From: an uncultured Pelagibacteraceae bacterium
GTDB taxonomy: Bacteria; Pseudomonadota; Alphaproteobacteria; Pelagibacterales; Pelagibacteraceae
Direction: 5' to 3'
Assembly (NCBI GenBank): GCA_902586495.1
Contig: CACIHQ010000006.1
Span: 1 to 64,000 of the forward strand
Length of the DNA stretch: 64,000 nt
Part shown: piece by piece, positions 18,545 through 29,184 of the stretch
Layout: each line of letters starts with the position of its first letter
How positions within the stretch are numbered: position 1 is the stretch's first letter
The notes under the pieces: model-generated
What the model saw: only the letters and a program-made list of their open reading frames with translations
Told to the model about the DNA's origin: nothing
Databases searched by the model: none
Made by a program: the position numbers and the translations under genes

Positions 18545-20500
18545 TTAATTAAAGCTTATTGGATCAACATCAACTGAAAGTTTTATTCCTGCCAAAAATT
18601 TATATTTCGTGATTAACATATATAGAGTTTTCTGTAATTTCATATTCTTAGGACCTCTAACTAATAGCCTTATTCGATACTTTTTTTTTAATCTAAAAAT
18701 GGGCGCACTTACAGGTCCTAAGATTTTTCCAACCAATTTATTTTTTAAAAACAATTTAAATTTAATAGCCTCTTTTTCCAATTTATTTTCATTTTCCCCA
18801 GTTAGAATTAAAGAAATGAACCTCTGAAATGGTGGTAAATTGTTTTTTTTTCTTATTTCTATCTCTTTTTCTAAGAAGATATTCGGGTCTTTATTGGTTA
18901 TATCCATGATCGTTGATGAATTAGAATTATAGGTTTGAAAATACACAGTTGAGGGTTTCCCTGTGCGTCCTGCTCTTCCAGCTAATTGATGGTATAGTTG
19001 TAAATTTTTTTCTGCATTTCTTAAATCATGATCATAGGATGAGGAGTCAATATCTACTACAACTATACAATTAAGATTTGGAAAGTGAAAACCTTTAGAA
19101 ATCAACTGTGTTCCAATCAAAATTTCAATTTCATTATTTATAATTTTTTCTAGTTTCTCCTTTGAACTTTTTTTATTCATAGTATCACTTGAAAAAATTT
19201 CAATTTTTTTTGTTGGAAAATTTTTTTTAACTTCTTCTGAAATTCTCTCTACTCCAGGTCCACTAAATACAAAATCACAATTTTTCTCTTGAGAGCATCT
19301 TTTTATTAAAAAAGTTTTGAATCCACAATAATGACATAACAAATTATTTTTACTTTTATGATAGACAAGATTTATTGAACAATTGGGACACGAAAAACTA
19401 TTTAAACATTTTTTGCAGAAAACGTTTGGTGAAAAACCCCTTCTATTTAAAAAAAATAAAACTTGATCTTTCTTTTCAAGATGTGATTTAACTTTTTGAA
19501 TTATTTCCTTTGAAAGCCAAGAGTGTTTTTGTAACTTAATTTGACTCAAATTTATTATTTCATAATTTGGTAAAGATGCATTCTGATATCTATGCTCAAG
19601 TTTTGAAATACTGTACTTCTTCTTTTTTATGTTTTCATAAGTTTCTACAGAGGGAACAGAAGTTATCAAATTGACTGGAATTTTTTCAAATGATGCCCTT
19701 GAGATAGCCATATCTCTAGCATTATATATTACTCCTTCATCTTGTTTGTACGATTGGTCATGCTCTTCATCAACAATAATTAATCCCAAATTTTTAAATG
19801 GTAAAAACAATGATGACCTCGCACCAATTACAACACTTATCTTGCCCCTAATGATACCATCCCATATAATTTTTTTATTTTTTTTTGAAATACTAGAATG
19901 CCAAATTGCTGGCTTAAACTTAAAAAATTCTACAAATTTTTTTTCAAATTGAGTGGTCAAACCAATCTCAGGCAAAAGAATTAAGCCTTGAAAACCTTTT
20001 TCTAAAATTTTTTTTAAAGCCTGAAAATATACAAACGTTTTACCAGATCCTGTTGTACCCTGCAAAACATGTACGTTAAATTTTTTATTAGAGTCATTTA
20101 TCTGCTCCAAAGATTTTTTTTGGTCATTTGTTAATTTGATAAGATTATCTTGACCATTAAAAACGAAATTATCATAAAATCTTTGATCAACATTCTTAGG
20201 CTCTTTACCACTTGTTAATACAAGCTTTAGAGCCATCCCTTTTGGAACAATGTTATACTCTGAAAACCAATTTAAAAAGTCTAGTGTGTTTTTTTTTAGC
20301 CTTGGAATATCTAATTTACTTATAATTTTTTTAATCTTAAATTTTTTTGTATTATTTTTTTCAAATTCATTCCAAACAACACCGATAATCCTAGTTTTCC
20401 CAAATGGTACCTCAACAAAATCTCCAATTTTTAATTTAAAATCACTCTCATAAGTAAACGGATGATTAAATATATTAGGCAACAGAATCGGAAATTTCAT
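18545..20500 (-). CDS. priA: primosomal protein N' (PriA helicase)
   Basis: 3'-to-5' DNA helicase that restarts stalled replication forks. 651 residues from the ATG at 20500, giving MKFPILLPNIFNHPFTYESD; a longer open frame runs back into lpdA and is rejected. N-terminal DNA-binding domain (VGDFVEV-type GDFVEVPFG, IIGVVW), helicase Walker A LQGTTGSGKT, DEEHD-box IIVDEEHDQSYKQ, the Cys-rich zinc region CKKCLNSFSCPNCS, CHYCGF and CSQEKNC, then HQLAGRAGRTGK (motif VI). It starts 22 bases after the lpdA stop. Shorter than the E. coli enzyme (about 730) mainly in the N-terminal part. Confidence 0.93.
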   Translation of the reverse strand: MKFPILLPNIFNHPFTYESDFKLKIGDFVEVPFGKTRIIGVVWNEFEKNNTKKFKIKKIISKLDIPRLKKNTLDFLNWFSEYNIVPKGMALKLVLTSGKEPKNVDQRFYDNFVFNGQDNLIKLTNDQKKSLEQINDSNKKFNVHVLQGTTGSGKTFVYFQALKKILEKGFQGLILLPEIGLTTQFEKKFVEFFKFKPAIWHSSISKKNKKIIWDGIIRGKISVVIGARSSLFLPFKNLGLIIVDEEHDQSYKQDEGVIYNARDMAISRASFEKIPVNLITSVPSVETYENIKKKKYSISKLEHRYQNASLPNYEIINLSQIKLQKHSWLSKEIIQKVKSHLEKKDQVLFFLNRRGFSPNVFCKKCLNSFSCPNCSINLVYHKSKNNLLCHYCGFKTFLIKRCSQEKNCDFVFSGPGVERISEEVKKNFPTKKIEIFSSDTMNKKSSKEKLEKIINNEIEILIGTQLISKGFHFPNLNCIVVVDIDSSSYDHDLRNAEKNLQLYHQLAGRAGRTGKPSTVYFQTYNSNSSTIMDITNKDPNIFLEKEIEIRKKNNLPPFQRFISLILTGENENKLEKEAIKFKLFLKNKLVGKILGPVSAPIFRLKKKYRIRLLVRGPKNMKLQKTLYMLITKYKFLAGIKLSVDVDPISFN

Positions 20501-20522
20501 TATTAGATAATATGAAAATTTT

Positions 20523-21923
20523 TTAAGAGTGTATTGCTCTTTTATCAACAGATAAAGCTGCCTCTTTAACTGCTTCTGAAAATGTAGGATGTGCATGACA
20601 TGTTCTTGCAATGTCCTCTGAACTTGCTCCAAATTCCATTGCAATACCAATTTCAGCAATCAATTCACCAGCGTGAGGCCCTATTAAGTGTGCTCCCAAA
20701 ACCTTATCTGTTTTTTCGTCTGCTAAAATTTTAACAAAGCCTTCGGTATCATCTATAGCCTTTGCTCTAGAATTTGCCATGAATGAAAATTTTCCAATTT
20801 TATATTTTATATTCAATTCATTTAGTTGTTCTTCAGTTTTCCCTATTGATGCAACTTCTGGTGTTGTATAAATTACACCTGGAATAGTATCATAATTTAC
20901 ATGACCCGATTGTCCCACAATATTTTCAGCAACAGCAATCCCCTCGTCTTCAGCTTTATGTGCAAGCATCGGTCCGCTAATAACATCGCCTATAGCATAA
21001 ATATTATCTAAATTTGTTTTAAAATTTTTATCAGTTTGTATTCTATTTTTATCATCTAGATTTATACCAATTTTTTCTAAATTAAGTCCTTCGGTATTTG
21101 GTTTTCTTCCAACTGAAACCAGAACAACTTCACAATCAAAATCTTTTTTATTTCCATCCTTATCAGTTGTAGAAATAACAGCACTAGAATTTTTTTTTGT
21201 AATATTATCGACCTTATGTTGCATGTGGAATTTAATTCCTTGTTTCTTTAAAATTTTCATAAATTCATTAGAGATTTCTTTATCCATTCCTGGAGTAATA
21301 TGATCTAAAAACTCGACCACATGAACTTCTGCTCCTAGCCTAGACCAGACAGATCCCATTTCCAAACCTATATAGCCACCACCTACAACAACCATCTTTT
21401 TTGGAACTTTATCTAATTTTAATACCCCTGTAGAAGAAACTATTATTTTTTCATCAAAATCAATACCTGGTAAAGATGTGGGGACTGAACCAGTTGCAAT
21501 AATAATATTTTCTGAAAAGATTAATTTTTCATTTCTATTAGCGTCTTTTATAGAAATTTCATTTTTAGATTTAAAACTTCCAATACCTTTGAAATAAGTC
21601 ACATTATTTTTTTTAAGTAAAAATTCAACTCCTTTTGTCAAAACTGTGACGGCCTTTTCTTTGCTTTTCATCATTTTGTTTAAATTTAATTTCACTGCAC
21701 CAACCTCAATACCTTTGTTTGATAAATTTTTGACTTTATAAAATTCCTCTGATAAATTTAATAAGCTTTTTGATGGTATGCATCCGACATTCAAACAAGT
21801 ACCACCAAGTGAACCTCTTGACTCTATACAGGCTGTTTTGAGACCCAATTGTGCAAGTCTAATTGCACATACGTAACCTCCTGGGCCTCCTCCAATCACA
21901 ACTGCTTGAAATTTATCTGCCAT
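20523..21923 (-). CDS. lpdA: dihydrolipoamide dehydrogenase (E3)
   Basis: Re-oxidises dihydrolipoyl groups of the 2-oxoglutarate dehydrogenase complex, passing electrons to NAD. 466 residues. FAD motif VVIGGGPGGYVCAIRLAQLG, redox-active disulfide GGTCLNVGCIPSK, NAD motif VVVGGGYIGLEMGSVW, TNLDNIYAIGD, and C-terminal CHAHPTFSEAVKEA with the catalytic His-Glu pair. Its ATG shares a base with the sucB stop, so this is the E3 dedicated to the sucAB complex by position. Confidence 0.95.
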   Translation of the reverse strand: MADKFQAVVIGGGPGGYVCAIRLAQLGLKTACIESRGSLGGTCLNVGCIPSKSLLNLSEEFYKVKNLSNKGIEVGAVKLNLNKMMKSKEKAVTVLTKGVEFLLKKNNVTYFKGIGSFKSKNEISIKDANRNEKLIFSENIIIATGSVPTSLPGIDFDEKIIVSSTGVLKLDKVPKKMVVVGGGYIGLEMGSVWSRLGAEVHVVEFLDHITPGMDKEISNEFMKILKKQGIKFHMQHKVDNITKKNSSAVISTTDKDGNKKDFDCEVVLVSVGRKPNTEGLNLEKIGINLDDKNRIQTDKNFKTNLDNIYAIGDVISGPMLAHKAEDEGIAVAENIVGQSGHVNYDTIPGVIYTTPEVASIGKTEEQLNELNIKYKIGKFSFMANSRAKAIDDTEGFVKILADEKTDKVLGAHLIGPHAGELIAEIGIAMEFGASSEDIARTCHAHPTFSEAVKEAALSVDKRAIHS

Positions 21924-23218
21924 TAAATATCTAAAAATAACCTTCTTGGATCTTCTAAATGTTCTTTTATCATTTTTAAAAAAGAAACAGATTCTTTACC
22001 ATCAATAATTCTATGATCATAAGATAAAGCTAAATACATAATTGGTCTTATCTTAATTTCACTATCAATTACCACAGGTCTCTCAACAATGTTGTGCATA
22101 CCTAAAACACCAGATTGAGGTAAGTTTAGTATAGGTGTTGATAACATAGAGCCGTAAACTCCTCCATTGCTTATTGTGAAAGTTCCACCTTGAAGATCCT
22201 CAATAGTAAGTTTACCACTTTTTGCTTTGTCTGATATTTCTTTTATATTTTTCTCGATATCAGCAAATGACATCATATCAGCATCCTTTAACACAGGAAC
22301 TACGAGTCCTTTATCTGTACCTACTGCGAAGCTAATGTTATAATAGTTTTTGTAGATAATTTCGTCACCTTCGATCTCAGCATTTACAGCAGGAAAGTTT
22401 TTTAGAGCTACTATGGATGCTTTTACAAAGAACGACATCATTCCAAGCTTAATTCCAAATCTACTTTGGAAATCATCTTGATTATTTTTTCTCATTTCAA
22501 TTACATTAGTCATATCTACTTCATTAAAAGTGGTTAATAATGCAGCATTCTCTTGAGCCTGTTTTAATCTTTTTGCGATTGTTTGTCTTAACCTGGTCAT
22601 TTTAATTCGCTCTTCCTGACCATATTTCACTTTTCTTTCCGACGGAGGAGGGTTTTTACTCATCAAACTAATTAAGTCACCTTTTAATAATCTTCCATTT
22701 TTTCCAGAACCTTTAATCGTTTCCAGATTGATCTTATTTTCAGCAACAATTTTTCTTACCGCGGGTGACAAAACCTGTTTGTTTGATTTTTCTTTTAGTG
22801 ATGGCTTAGTTTCCACTTCTTTTGTTAGAACAAGTGGTTGGTCATGCTCACCTAGTTTCTCAATAACCTCGTTATCTAGTAACTGTGGTTCTTTTTGTTT
22901 AGGCTCTAAATTTTCAATATCATTTTTTTTAACTTTTGGTTTTATTTTCTCAATTTTCTCCTCTTTTTTTGTAACTTCTTTGTTTTCATCTACAGATCCA
23001 AGATCTGCTCCAACCTCAACAACTGAACCCTCAATTGAAATAATTTCAGTTAGTGTGCCTGATATTGGTGAGGGAACTTCTAAATTGACCTTGTCTGTTT
23101 CAAGTTCTACGATCGGTTCATCTGCTTGAACTAAATCACCCTTTTTTTTGAGCCATTTAGAGACTGTTGCTTCTGTAATACTTTCGCCTAAAACTGGAAC
23201 TTTAATTTTTTCATTCAT
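21923..23218 (-). CDS. sucB: 2-oxoglutarate dehydrogenase E2 (dihydrolipoyl succinyltransferase)
   Basis: Core of the 2-oxoglutarate dehydrogenase complex. 431 residues. The single N-terminal lipoyl domain has the lipoylated lysine in [11 protein letters not shown] (near residue 44); a charged linker follows; the E1/E3-binding domain is [15 protein letters not shown]...[13 protein letters not shown] (about 150-185); the catalytic domain ends with [15 protein letters not shown], with the active-site His and Asp. It sits six bases downstream of sucA and is fused in translation with lpdA. Confidence 0.95.
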   Translation of the reverse strand: MNEKIKVPVLGESITEATVSKWLKKKGDLVQADEPIVELETDKVNLEVPSPISGTLTEIISIEGSVVEVGADLGSVDENKEVTKKEEKIEKIKPKVKKNDIENLEPKQKEPQLLDNEVIEKLGEHDQPLVLTKEVETKPSLKEKSNKQVLSPAVRKIVAENKINLETIKGSGKNGRLLKGDLISLMSKNPPPSERKVKYGQEERIKMTRLRQTIAKRLKQAQENAALLTTFNEVDMTNVIEMRKNNQDDFQSRFGIKLGMMSFFVKASIVALKNFPAVNAEIEGDEIIYKNYYNISFAVGTDKGLVVPVLKDADMMSFADIEKNIKEISDKAKSGKLTIEDLQGGTFTISNGGVYGSMLSTPILNLPQSGVLGMHNIVERPVVIDSEIKIRPIMYLALSYDHRIIDGKESVSFLKMIKEHLEDPRRLFLDI

Positions 23219-23224
23219 AATAAA

Positions 23225-26143
23225 TTAATCAAAAACTTTCTTTATTATTTCTTGTTGTTGAGAAATATGTCTTTTGACATATCCTGTTGCCGGCGATGCA
23301 TCAGGATTTCTCCCAATATAAGAAATTTTGTTATTTTTAACTTTTATATTATCTAATGTCCATTGGATATAGTCTCTAACTGAAAACCAAGCTCCCATAT
23401 TTTTTGGTTCCTCCTGACACCAGTAAAAATTAGCACTCTTAGCATATGGTTTTAGTTCTTTTGCAAGAGCTTTAACTGGAAAGGGGTAAAGTTGCTCAAT
23501 TCTATAAAATACAATGTCATCTTTTTTTAACTTTTCTCTAGCCTCAAGTAAATCAAAATAAATTTTTCCAGAACAAATAATCACTTTTTTAATTTTTTCG
23601 AATTTCTTTAATTTTATAAATCCTTTAGTTTTTGGATCTATAGCATGATCCCATAAGACTCTATGAAAAGAATTTTTTTTATTAAAATCATTTAAATTAG
23701 AAATACAATGTTTATGTCTTAATAAAGATTTAGGCGTCATAATTATTAAAGGTTTTCTAAAATCTCTATGCATTTGTCTTCTTAGGGCATGAAAATAGTT
23801 TGCTGGGGTTGTGCAATTCATAACCTGCAAATTGTCATTTGAACATAATTGTAAAAATCTTTCCAACCTTGCTGATGAATGCTCTGGTCCTTGCCCTTCA
23901 TACCCATGAGGTAATAACATAACTATCCCAGATGCTCTATTCCATTTTCTCTCTCCCGAAGCAATAAATTGATCAATTACTACTTGAGCACCGTTTGCAA
24001 AATCACCAAATTGAGCCTCCCAAAGAGTAAGGGTATTTGGTTCTACAAGACTGTAGCCATATTCAAAACCTAAAACTGCAAGTTCTGATAAAAAACTATC
24101 AACCACTTCAAATTGCTTTTGATTTTTAGAAATATTATTAAGAGGAACATACCTAGAATTATCTATTTGATTTCTTAAAACAGAATGTCGTTGACTGAAT
24201 GTCCCTCTACCAGAATCTTGGCCTACAAGTCTGATTGGATATCCTTCCTCAAGCAAAGATCCAAACGCAAGAGCCTCTGCAGAAGACCAATCAATTCTAG
24301 TACCTTTTTCAATTCTTTCTTTTCTTGCATTGAATATTTTAGAGATAGTTTTGTGAATATTCTTTTCCTTAGGAATGACATTGATTTTATTTGAAATTAT
24401 TTTTAGTTTATTTTCGTCATAGCCAGTTATGCCTCTCTTATCTTTACCTTTTTCAGGTCTATATCTTGACCATGTCCCCTCAAACCATTCTATTTTAGGT
24501 TTATAATCTTTTGCACTCTTATATTGTTCATCAAGCAAATTCTTAAATGATTTGACGTTTTGATCTAACAATTCTTGCGTGATAGAGTTTTCATTTACAA
24601 GTTTACTTCCGTAAATTTTATAAACACTAGGATGTGATCTAATTTTTTTATACATCAAAGGTTGAGTAAATGAAGGCTCATCTCCTTCATTGTGACCAAA
24701 CCTTCTGTAACAAATTAAGTCCACTACTACGTCTCTGTTAAACTTTAATCGAAATTCTGTAGCTATTCTGGTCGCATAAACAACTGCTTCTGGATCATCT
24801 CCATTAACATGAAGGATCGGCGCCTCCACCATTTTTGCAACATCAGATGGATAAGGTGAGGACCTAGCAAATCTTGGGCTAGTAGTAAATCCTATTTGAT
24901 TATTAACAATAATATGAATTGTTCCACCAGTATTATGTCCTGGTAATCCAGACATTGCAAAACATTCAGCGACAACTCCTTGGCCGGCAAAAGCTGCATC
25001 TCCATGAATAAGAATAGGTATTACTTTATTTCTCTCTTTATCTTTATGGAAATATTGTTTGGCCCTTGTCTGTCCTAAAACCACTGGATTAACAGCTTCT
25101 AAATGAGAAGGGTTGTCTGTTAAACTTACATGAACCGAATTTCCATCAAACTCTCTATCTGATGATGCTCCAAGATGATATTTGACATCTCCGGCGCTAT
25201 CTTCAGTATCAGAACTAAACTCGCCAGCAAATTCATTAAAAATCCTTTTATAAGATTTCTGTAGAACATTTGCTAAAACATTAAGTCTGCCTCTGTGAGA
25301 CATACCTATCTTAACTTCTTTAATATTATTCTGCCCTCCAATTTTTATTATTTGTTCAAGGGCAGGTATTAGACTTTCTCCACCATCTAAACCAAACCTT
25401 TTTGTCCCCACATACTTGTTGGCTAAAAACTTTTCGAAACCTTCTGCCTGTACTAATTTATTTAGAATTGCCTCCTTGCCATTTTTTGTAAACTGAAGTG
25501 CATTTTGATCTTGCTCTATTCTATCTCTAAACCACTTTCTTTCTACCGGATTTGAAATATGCATAAACTCATAACCTATTTTTCCACAATAGGTCCTCTT
25601 CATAAATTTAAGTATCTCTCTTATATTTGCATATTTACGATTGATTACTCCATTTAGAAAAATTTTCTTTTCATAGTTTTCTTTTTTAAAACCATAGAAT
25701 TCCGGATGTAGTTCATCTAAATATTCTGATTCTCTCATTTCTAGAGGATCAAGATCTGCTAATAAATGGCCCCTTAATCTATATGCCCTGATTAATGCTA
25801 CAGCACTTATAGAATCTTTGTTAGAGTCAGCAAGTAATTGAAAATTAAATTTTTCTGATGAATCTGATTTAATATTATCTAAATAACCTTTATCTTGCTC
25901 TTCTATTTTCTTTTGTAGTTCATCTATATTTATCTTTTTTTTAGTTGGTCCCCAAGATGGACCATTAATTTCTTTTGCAATTACATTTAATTCTTCACCA
26001 ATCCCCTCAAAATAATTTGCCCAACTTTCTGGAAGATCTGTGTCTTTATTAATAAATTTTACATACATCTCTTCTATGAACGCACTATTAGACTTGTTTA
26101 AAAATGAAGTTTTTTCAAAATCGAGATTTTTTGATGAAGACAT
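23225..26143 (-). CDS. sucA: 2-oxoglutarate dehydrogenase E1
   Basis: Thiamine-diphosphate-dependent decarboxylase of the TCA cycle. 972 residues. N-terminal E2-binding segment NSAFIEEMYVKF...DPESW-type (LPESWANYF), then LADLDPLE, EGFEKFLANKYVGTKRFGLDGGESLIPAL, HRGRLNVLANV, the ThDP/Mg region GDAAFAGQGVVAE...NNQIGFTT, RFGHNEGDEP, and the C-terminal pyrimidine-binding part VGQDSGRGTFSQRHS, LLPHGYEGQGPEHSSAR. It is 35 bases after the sucD stop. Part of the mdh-sucCDAB-lpdA unit. Confidence 0.97.
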   Translation of the reverse strand: MSSSKNLDFEKTSFLNKSNSAFIEEMYVKFINKDTDLPESWANYFEGIGEELNVIAKEINGPSWGPTKKKINIDELQKKIEEQDKGYLDNIKSDSSEKFNFQLLADSNKDSISAVALIRAYRLRGHLLADLDPLEMRESEYLDELHPEFYGFKKENYEKKIFLNGVINRKYANIREILKFMKRTYCGKIGYEFMHISNPVERKWFRDRIEQDQNALQFTKNGKEAILNKLVQAEGFEKFLANKYVGTKRFGLDGGESLIPALEQIIKIGGQNNIKEVKIGMSHRGRLNVLANVLQKSYKRIFNEFAGEFSSDTEDSAGDVKYHLGASSDREFDGNSVHVSLTDNPSHLEAVNPVVLGQTRAKQYFHKDKERNKVIPILIHGDAAFAGQGVVAECFAMSGLPGHNTGGTIHIIVNNQIGFTTSPRFARSSPYPSDVAKMVEAPILHVNGDDPEAVVYATRIATEFRLKFNRDVVVDLICYRRFGHNEGDEPSFTQPLMYKKIRSHPSVYKIYGSKLVNENSITQELLDQNVKSFKNLLDEQYKSAKDYKPKIEWFEGTWSRYRPEKGKDKRGITGYDENKLKIISNKINVIPKEKNIHKTISKIFNARKERIEKGTRIDWSSAEALAFGSLLEEGYPIRLVGQDSGRGTFSQRHSVLRNQIDNSRYVPLNNISKNQKQFEVVDSFLSELAVLGFEYGYSLVEPNTLTLWEAQFGDFANGAQVVIDQFIASGERKWNRASGIVMLLPHGYEGQGPEHSSARLERFLQLCSNDNLQVMNCTTPANYFHALRRQMHRDFRKPLIIMTPKSLLRHKHCISNLNDFNKKNSFHRVLWDHAIDPKTKGFIKLKKFEKIKKVIICSGKIYFDLLEAREKLKKDDIVFYRIEQLYPFPVKALAKELKPYAKSANFYWCQEEPKNMGAWFSVRDYIQWTLDNIKVKNNKISYIGRNPDASPATGYVKRHISQQQEIIKKVFD

Positions 26144-26178
26144 CTTTTTAATTTAATATATCTCTCTAATATTATTTT

Positions 26179-27054
26179 TCAATTAGACAGTTTATTAAAT
26201 AAAGTTTTTCCAATAATTGATGGTGATTTAGCTACAGTAATACCACTTTCTTCCATTTTTTTTATTTTGTCTTCAGCTCCACCTTTGCCACCTGAGATTA
26301 TTGCGCCAGCATGCCCCATTCTTCTGCCTGGAGGTGCGGTAATTCCTGCAATAAACCCAATTATTGGCTTTTTGATTTTGTGATTTTTTATAAATTCAGC
26401 AGCTTCTTCTTCAGCAGTTCCTCCAATTTCACCAATCATTAAAATAGACTCTGTTTCATCATCATTTAAAAATAAATCTAAACAATCTATAAAATTTGTG
26501 CCGTTTATAGGATCTCCACCAATTCCTATGCAAGTTGATTGACCAAGTCCATTTTCAGTGGTTTGAGCCACTGCCTCATATGTTAATGTACCTGACCTTG
26601 ATACAATTCCAACACTTCCTCTTTTATGGATATTCCCTGGCATAATTCCTATTTTACATTCATCTGGTGTAATTATTCCTGGACAATTAGGTCCGATCAA
26701 TCTGCTACTAGATCCACTTAATTTTTGTCTGACCTTAAGCATATCCTGAATTGGAATTCCCTCCGTAATACAAACAATAAGTTCAATTGATGCATCAATA
26801 GCTTCAATTATTGCTGCTGCTGCAAATTTAGCAGGTACATAAATCATAGTTGCATCTGCACCTACCTCGTTTTTTGCCTCTAAAACGCTATTAAAAACTG
26901 GTCTGTCTAAATGTTTTTGTCCACCTTTCTTTGGCGTAACTCCACCAACAAGATTGGTTCCATATTTTATGGCCTGCTCAGAATGGAAAGTTCCGTGTGA
27001 GCCAGTAAATCCCTGACAAATTACTTTGGTATTTTTATTTACCAAAACTGACAT
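26179..27054 (-). CDS. sucD: succinyl-CoA synthetase alpha subunit
   Basis: Forms succinate plus ATP or GTP from succinyl-CoA. 291 residues. CoA-binding Rossmann region [17 protein letters not shown] and GGVTPKKGG; the phosphorylated histidine is in [24 protein letters not shown] and [13 protein letters not shown] are conserved. One base separates it from sucC. Confidence 0.97.
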   Translation of the reverse strand: MSVLVNKNTKVICQGFTGSHGTFHSEQAIKYGTNLVGGVTPKKGGQKHLDRPVFNSVLEAKNEVGADATMIYVPAKFAAAAIIEAIDASIELIVCITEGIPIQDMLKVRQKLSGSSSRLIGPNCPGIITPDECKIGIMPGNIHKRGSVGIVSRSGTLTYEAVAQTTENGLGQSTCIGIGGDPINGTNFIDCLDLFLNDDETESILMIGEIGGTAEEEAAEFIKNHKIKKPIIGFIAGITAPPGRRMGHAGAIISGGKGGAEDKIKKMEESGITVAKSPSIIGKTLFNKLSN

Positions 27055-27055
27055 T

Positions 27056-28216
27056 TTATTTTATTGCCTCAACAATTTTTCTAGCAGCATCATCCAAATT
27101 TTCTGCAGAAATTAATTTTAATCCAGAATTATCAAGAATTTCTTTGCCTTCTTTAAAATTTGTACCTGCTAATCGTACAACTAAAGGTACGCTAATATTG
27201 ATTTCTTTAGCTGCATCAACTACTCCTTGAGCAAGAACATCGCATCGCATGATTCCTCCAAAAATATTTATTAAAATACCTTTAACATTTTTATCTGATA
27301 AAATTATTTTTAATGCAGCAGATACTTTTTCTTTAGATGCTCCACCACCTACATCTAAAAAATTTGCTGGCTCTTGACCATATAATTTAATTATATCCAT
27401 CGTCGCCATCGCTAATCCTGCTCCATTCACCATACAGCCGATACTTCCATCTAGCTTGATATATGCGAGATCATGCTTACTGGCTTTTATCTCGGTAGGA
27501 TCTTCCTCATTTAAATCTCTTAATTCAACAATTTCTGGATGTCTGAATAAAGCATTTGAATCGAAATTAACTTTTGCATCTAAACAAACAATTTTTTCTT
27601 CTTTTGTTAAAATCAATGGATTTACCTCAACCATGTTTGCATCTGTGCTTATAAACATTTTATATATTGATTTTATTAGTAATACTGCTTGTTTTTTTAA
27701 GTCCTCTTTTAAATTAAAAATTTTAATTATTTTTTCACAATCTGAATTGGAAATTTCGTTACCCATATTTACTTTTGTAGTTATAATTTTTTCAGGTGAG
27801 CTGCTTGCAACTTCTTCGATATCCATTCCTCCTTGATCGCTTGATATGAATGCAATTTTAGAACTTGACCTATCAACTAGACAAGATAAATAAAACTCTT
27901 TATCTATGTTTGAAGATTCCTCTACGTATAATCTTTTTACCTCTCTACCTCCAGGACCAGTTTGATGAGTTATTAGTGTTTTTCCAAGTAATTCTTTAGC
28001 TGCTACAGTCAATTCCTCAATAGATTTTAAAATTTTTACACCACCAGCTTTTCCTCTACCACCTGCGTGAATTTGTGCTTTAAGAACATATTTATTAGTT
28101 TTTAACGCTTTTGCTTTTTCAATAAGCTCATCAACACTGAGCGCAAACACCCCTTTGGGAACTACAGCTCCATATTTTTTTAATATTTGTTTCGCTTGAT
28201 GTTCGTGAATATTCAT
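27056..28216 (-). CDS. sucC: succinyl-CoA synthetase beta subunit
   Basis: ATP-grasp subunit of succinyl-CoA synthetase. 386 residues. [16 protein letters not shown] start, [42 protein letters not shown], and [10 protein letters not shown] near the C-terminus. It follows mdh after two bases. Nucleotide preference (ATP or GTP) cannot be told from what I can see. Confidence 0.97.
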   Translation of the reverse strand: MNIHEHQAKQILKKYGAVVPKGVFALSVDELIEKAKALKTNKYVLKAQIHAGGRGKAGGVKILKSIEELTVAAKELLGKTLITHQTGPGGREVKRLYVEESSNIDKEFYLSCLVDRSSSKIAFISSDQGGMDIEEVASSSPEKIITTKVNMGNEISNSDCEKIIKIFNLKEDLKKQAVLLIKSIYKMFISTDANMVEVNPLILTKEEKIVCLDAKVNFDSNALFRHPEIVELRDLNEEDPTEIKASKHDLAYIKLDGSIGCMVNGAGLAMATMDIIKLYGQEPANFLDVGGGASKEKVSAALKIILSDKNVKGILINIFGGIMRCDVLAQGVVDAAKEINISVPLVVRLAGTNFKEGKEILDNSGLKLISAENLDDAARKIVEAIK

Positions 28217-28218
28217 TA

Positions 28219-29181
28219 TTATTTAGATAAGTCAGGATCTATTTTGGATGCAGCATCCCATAAAGCTTTCACAGCATCTATTGAATGCATAAATTCTTTT
28301 TTTTCTTTTTCATCTAAATCAATCTCTTGAATTTTTTCTACTCCATTTTTTCCAATTACAACAGGAACACCTGCATAAACATTTTTCACACCGTATTCTC
28401 CATTTAATTGTACAGCACAAGGTAATAATTTTTTCTGATTATTCAAATATGCTTCTGCCATTTGAACACCTGAAGCTGCTGGTGCATAAAAGGCTGATCC
28501 TTTCTCTAAAAATTTAACTATCTCCGCACCACCATCTCGTGTTCTTTGATTAATTTCCTCAATTCTCTCTAAAGAGATCTTTCCATCCTTTACAAACTCT
28601 AACAGTGGTTTACCTGAAATTTTTGTAAATCTTGGCATAGGAACCATGGTGTCACCATGACCACCCATAACCATTGCCTCAATTTCTCTTACAGACACAT
28701 TTAATTCTAGTGATAAAAATAATTTAAATCTTGAACTATCTAAAATTCCTGCCATACCAACAACTTTATTTGACGGTAAACCTGAAAATTTTTGGAATGC
28801 CATAACCATAACATCTAAAGGATTAGTGATACAAATTACAAAGGCGTTTGGAGCATTTTTCTTTACCCCCTCAGCAACCTGTTTAATAATTTTTAAATTA
28901 ATTCCAAGAAGATCATCTCGGCTCATTCCAGGTTTTCTTGGGACACCTGCAGTAATTATAATTACGTCTGAATTTTTTATATCCTCATAATTATCAGTTC
29001 CAGAAAACCTGACGTTAAATCCATCTACAGATGAAGATTGTGCAATATCTAATGCCTTTCCTTTAGCAATACCACTAGCCACATCAAATAAAACCACTTC
29101 ATTAACTAGTTCTTTTGTTCCTATTAAATGTGCAAGAGTTCCACCAATTTGTCCCGCTCCAATTAAAGATATTTTACTCAT
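28219..29181 (-). CDS. mdh: malate dehydrogenase
   Basis: NAD-dependent malate oxidation in the TCA cycle. 320 residues of the lactate/malate dehydrogenase family, LDH-like alphaproteobacterial type. [12 protein letters not shown] is the NAD motif, [17 protein letters not shown] is the substrate loop with the malate-type arginine, ITNPLDVMV, and [15 protein letters not shown] with the catalytic His. Three bases separate it from mmsA and two from sucC. Confidence 0.95.
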   Translation of the reverse strand: MSKISLIGAGQIGGTLAHLIGTKELVNEVVLFDVASGIAKGKALDIAQSSSVDGFNVRFSGTDNYEDIKNSDVIIITAGVPRKPGMSRDDLLGINLKIIKQVAEGVKKNAPNAFVICITNPLDVMVMAFQKFSGLPSNKVVGMAGILDSSRFKLFLSLELNVSVREIEAMVMGGHGDTMVPMPRFTKISGKPLLEFVKDGKISLERIEEINQRTRDGGAEIVKFLEKGSAFYAPAASGVQMAEAYLNNQKKLLPCAVQLNGEYGVKNVYAGVPVVIGKNGVEKIQEIDLDEKEKKEFMHSIDAVKALWDAASKIDPDLSK

Positions 29182-29184
29182 TTT

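Noticed and set aside
18525..18560. AT palindrome GCTTTAATTAAAGC and A8...T7 stretch as a priA terminator
   Set aside because: The stem is nearly all A-T, lies partly inside the priA end and lacks a correctly placed T tract; too weak to claim.
20501..20659. Extended N-terminus of PriA
   Set aside because: These codons overlap lpdA coding sequence in another frame, and PriA proteins start close to MKFPILLPNIF-type sequence at 20500.
22728..23129. 133-residue open frame antisense to the lipoyl and linker part of sucB
   Set aside because: Serine- and phenylalanine-rich shadow of the lysine/glutamate linker; no start-site signal or family.
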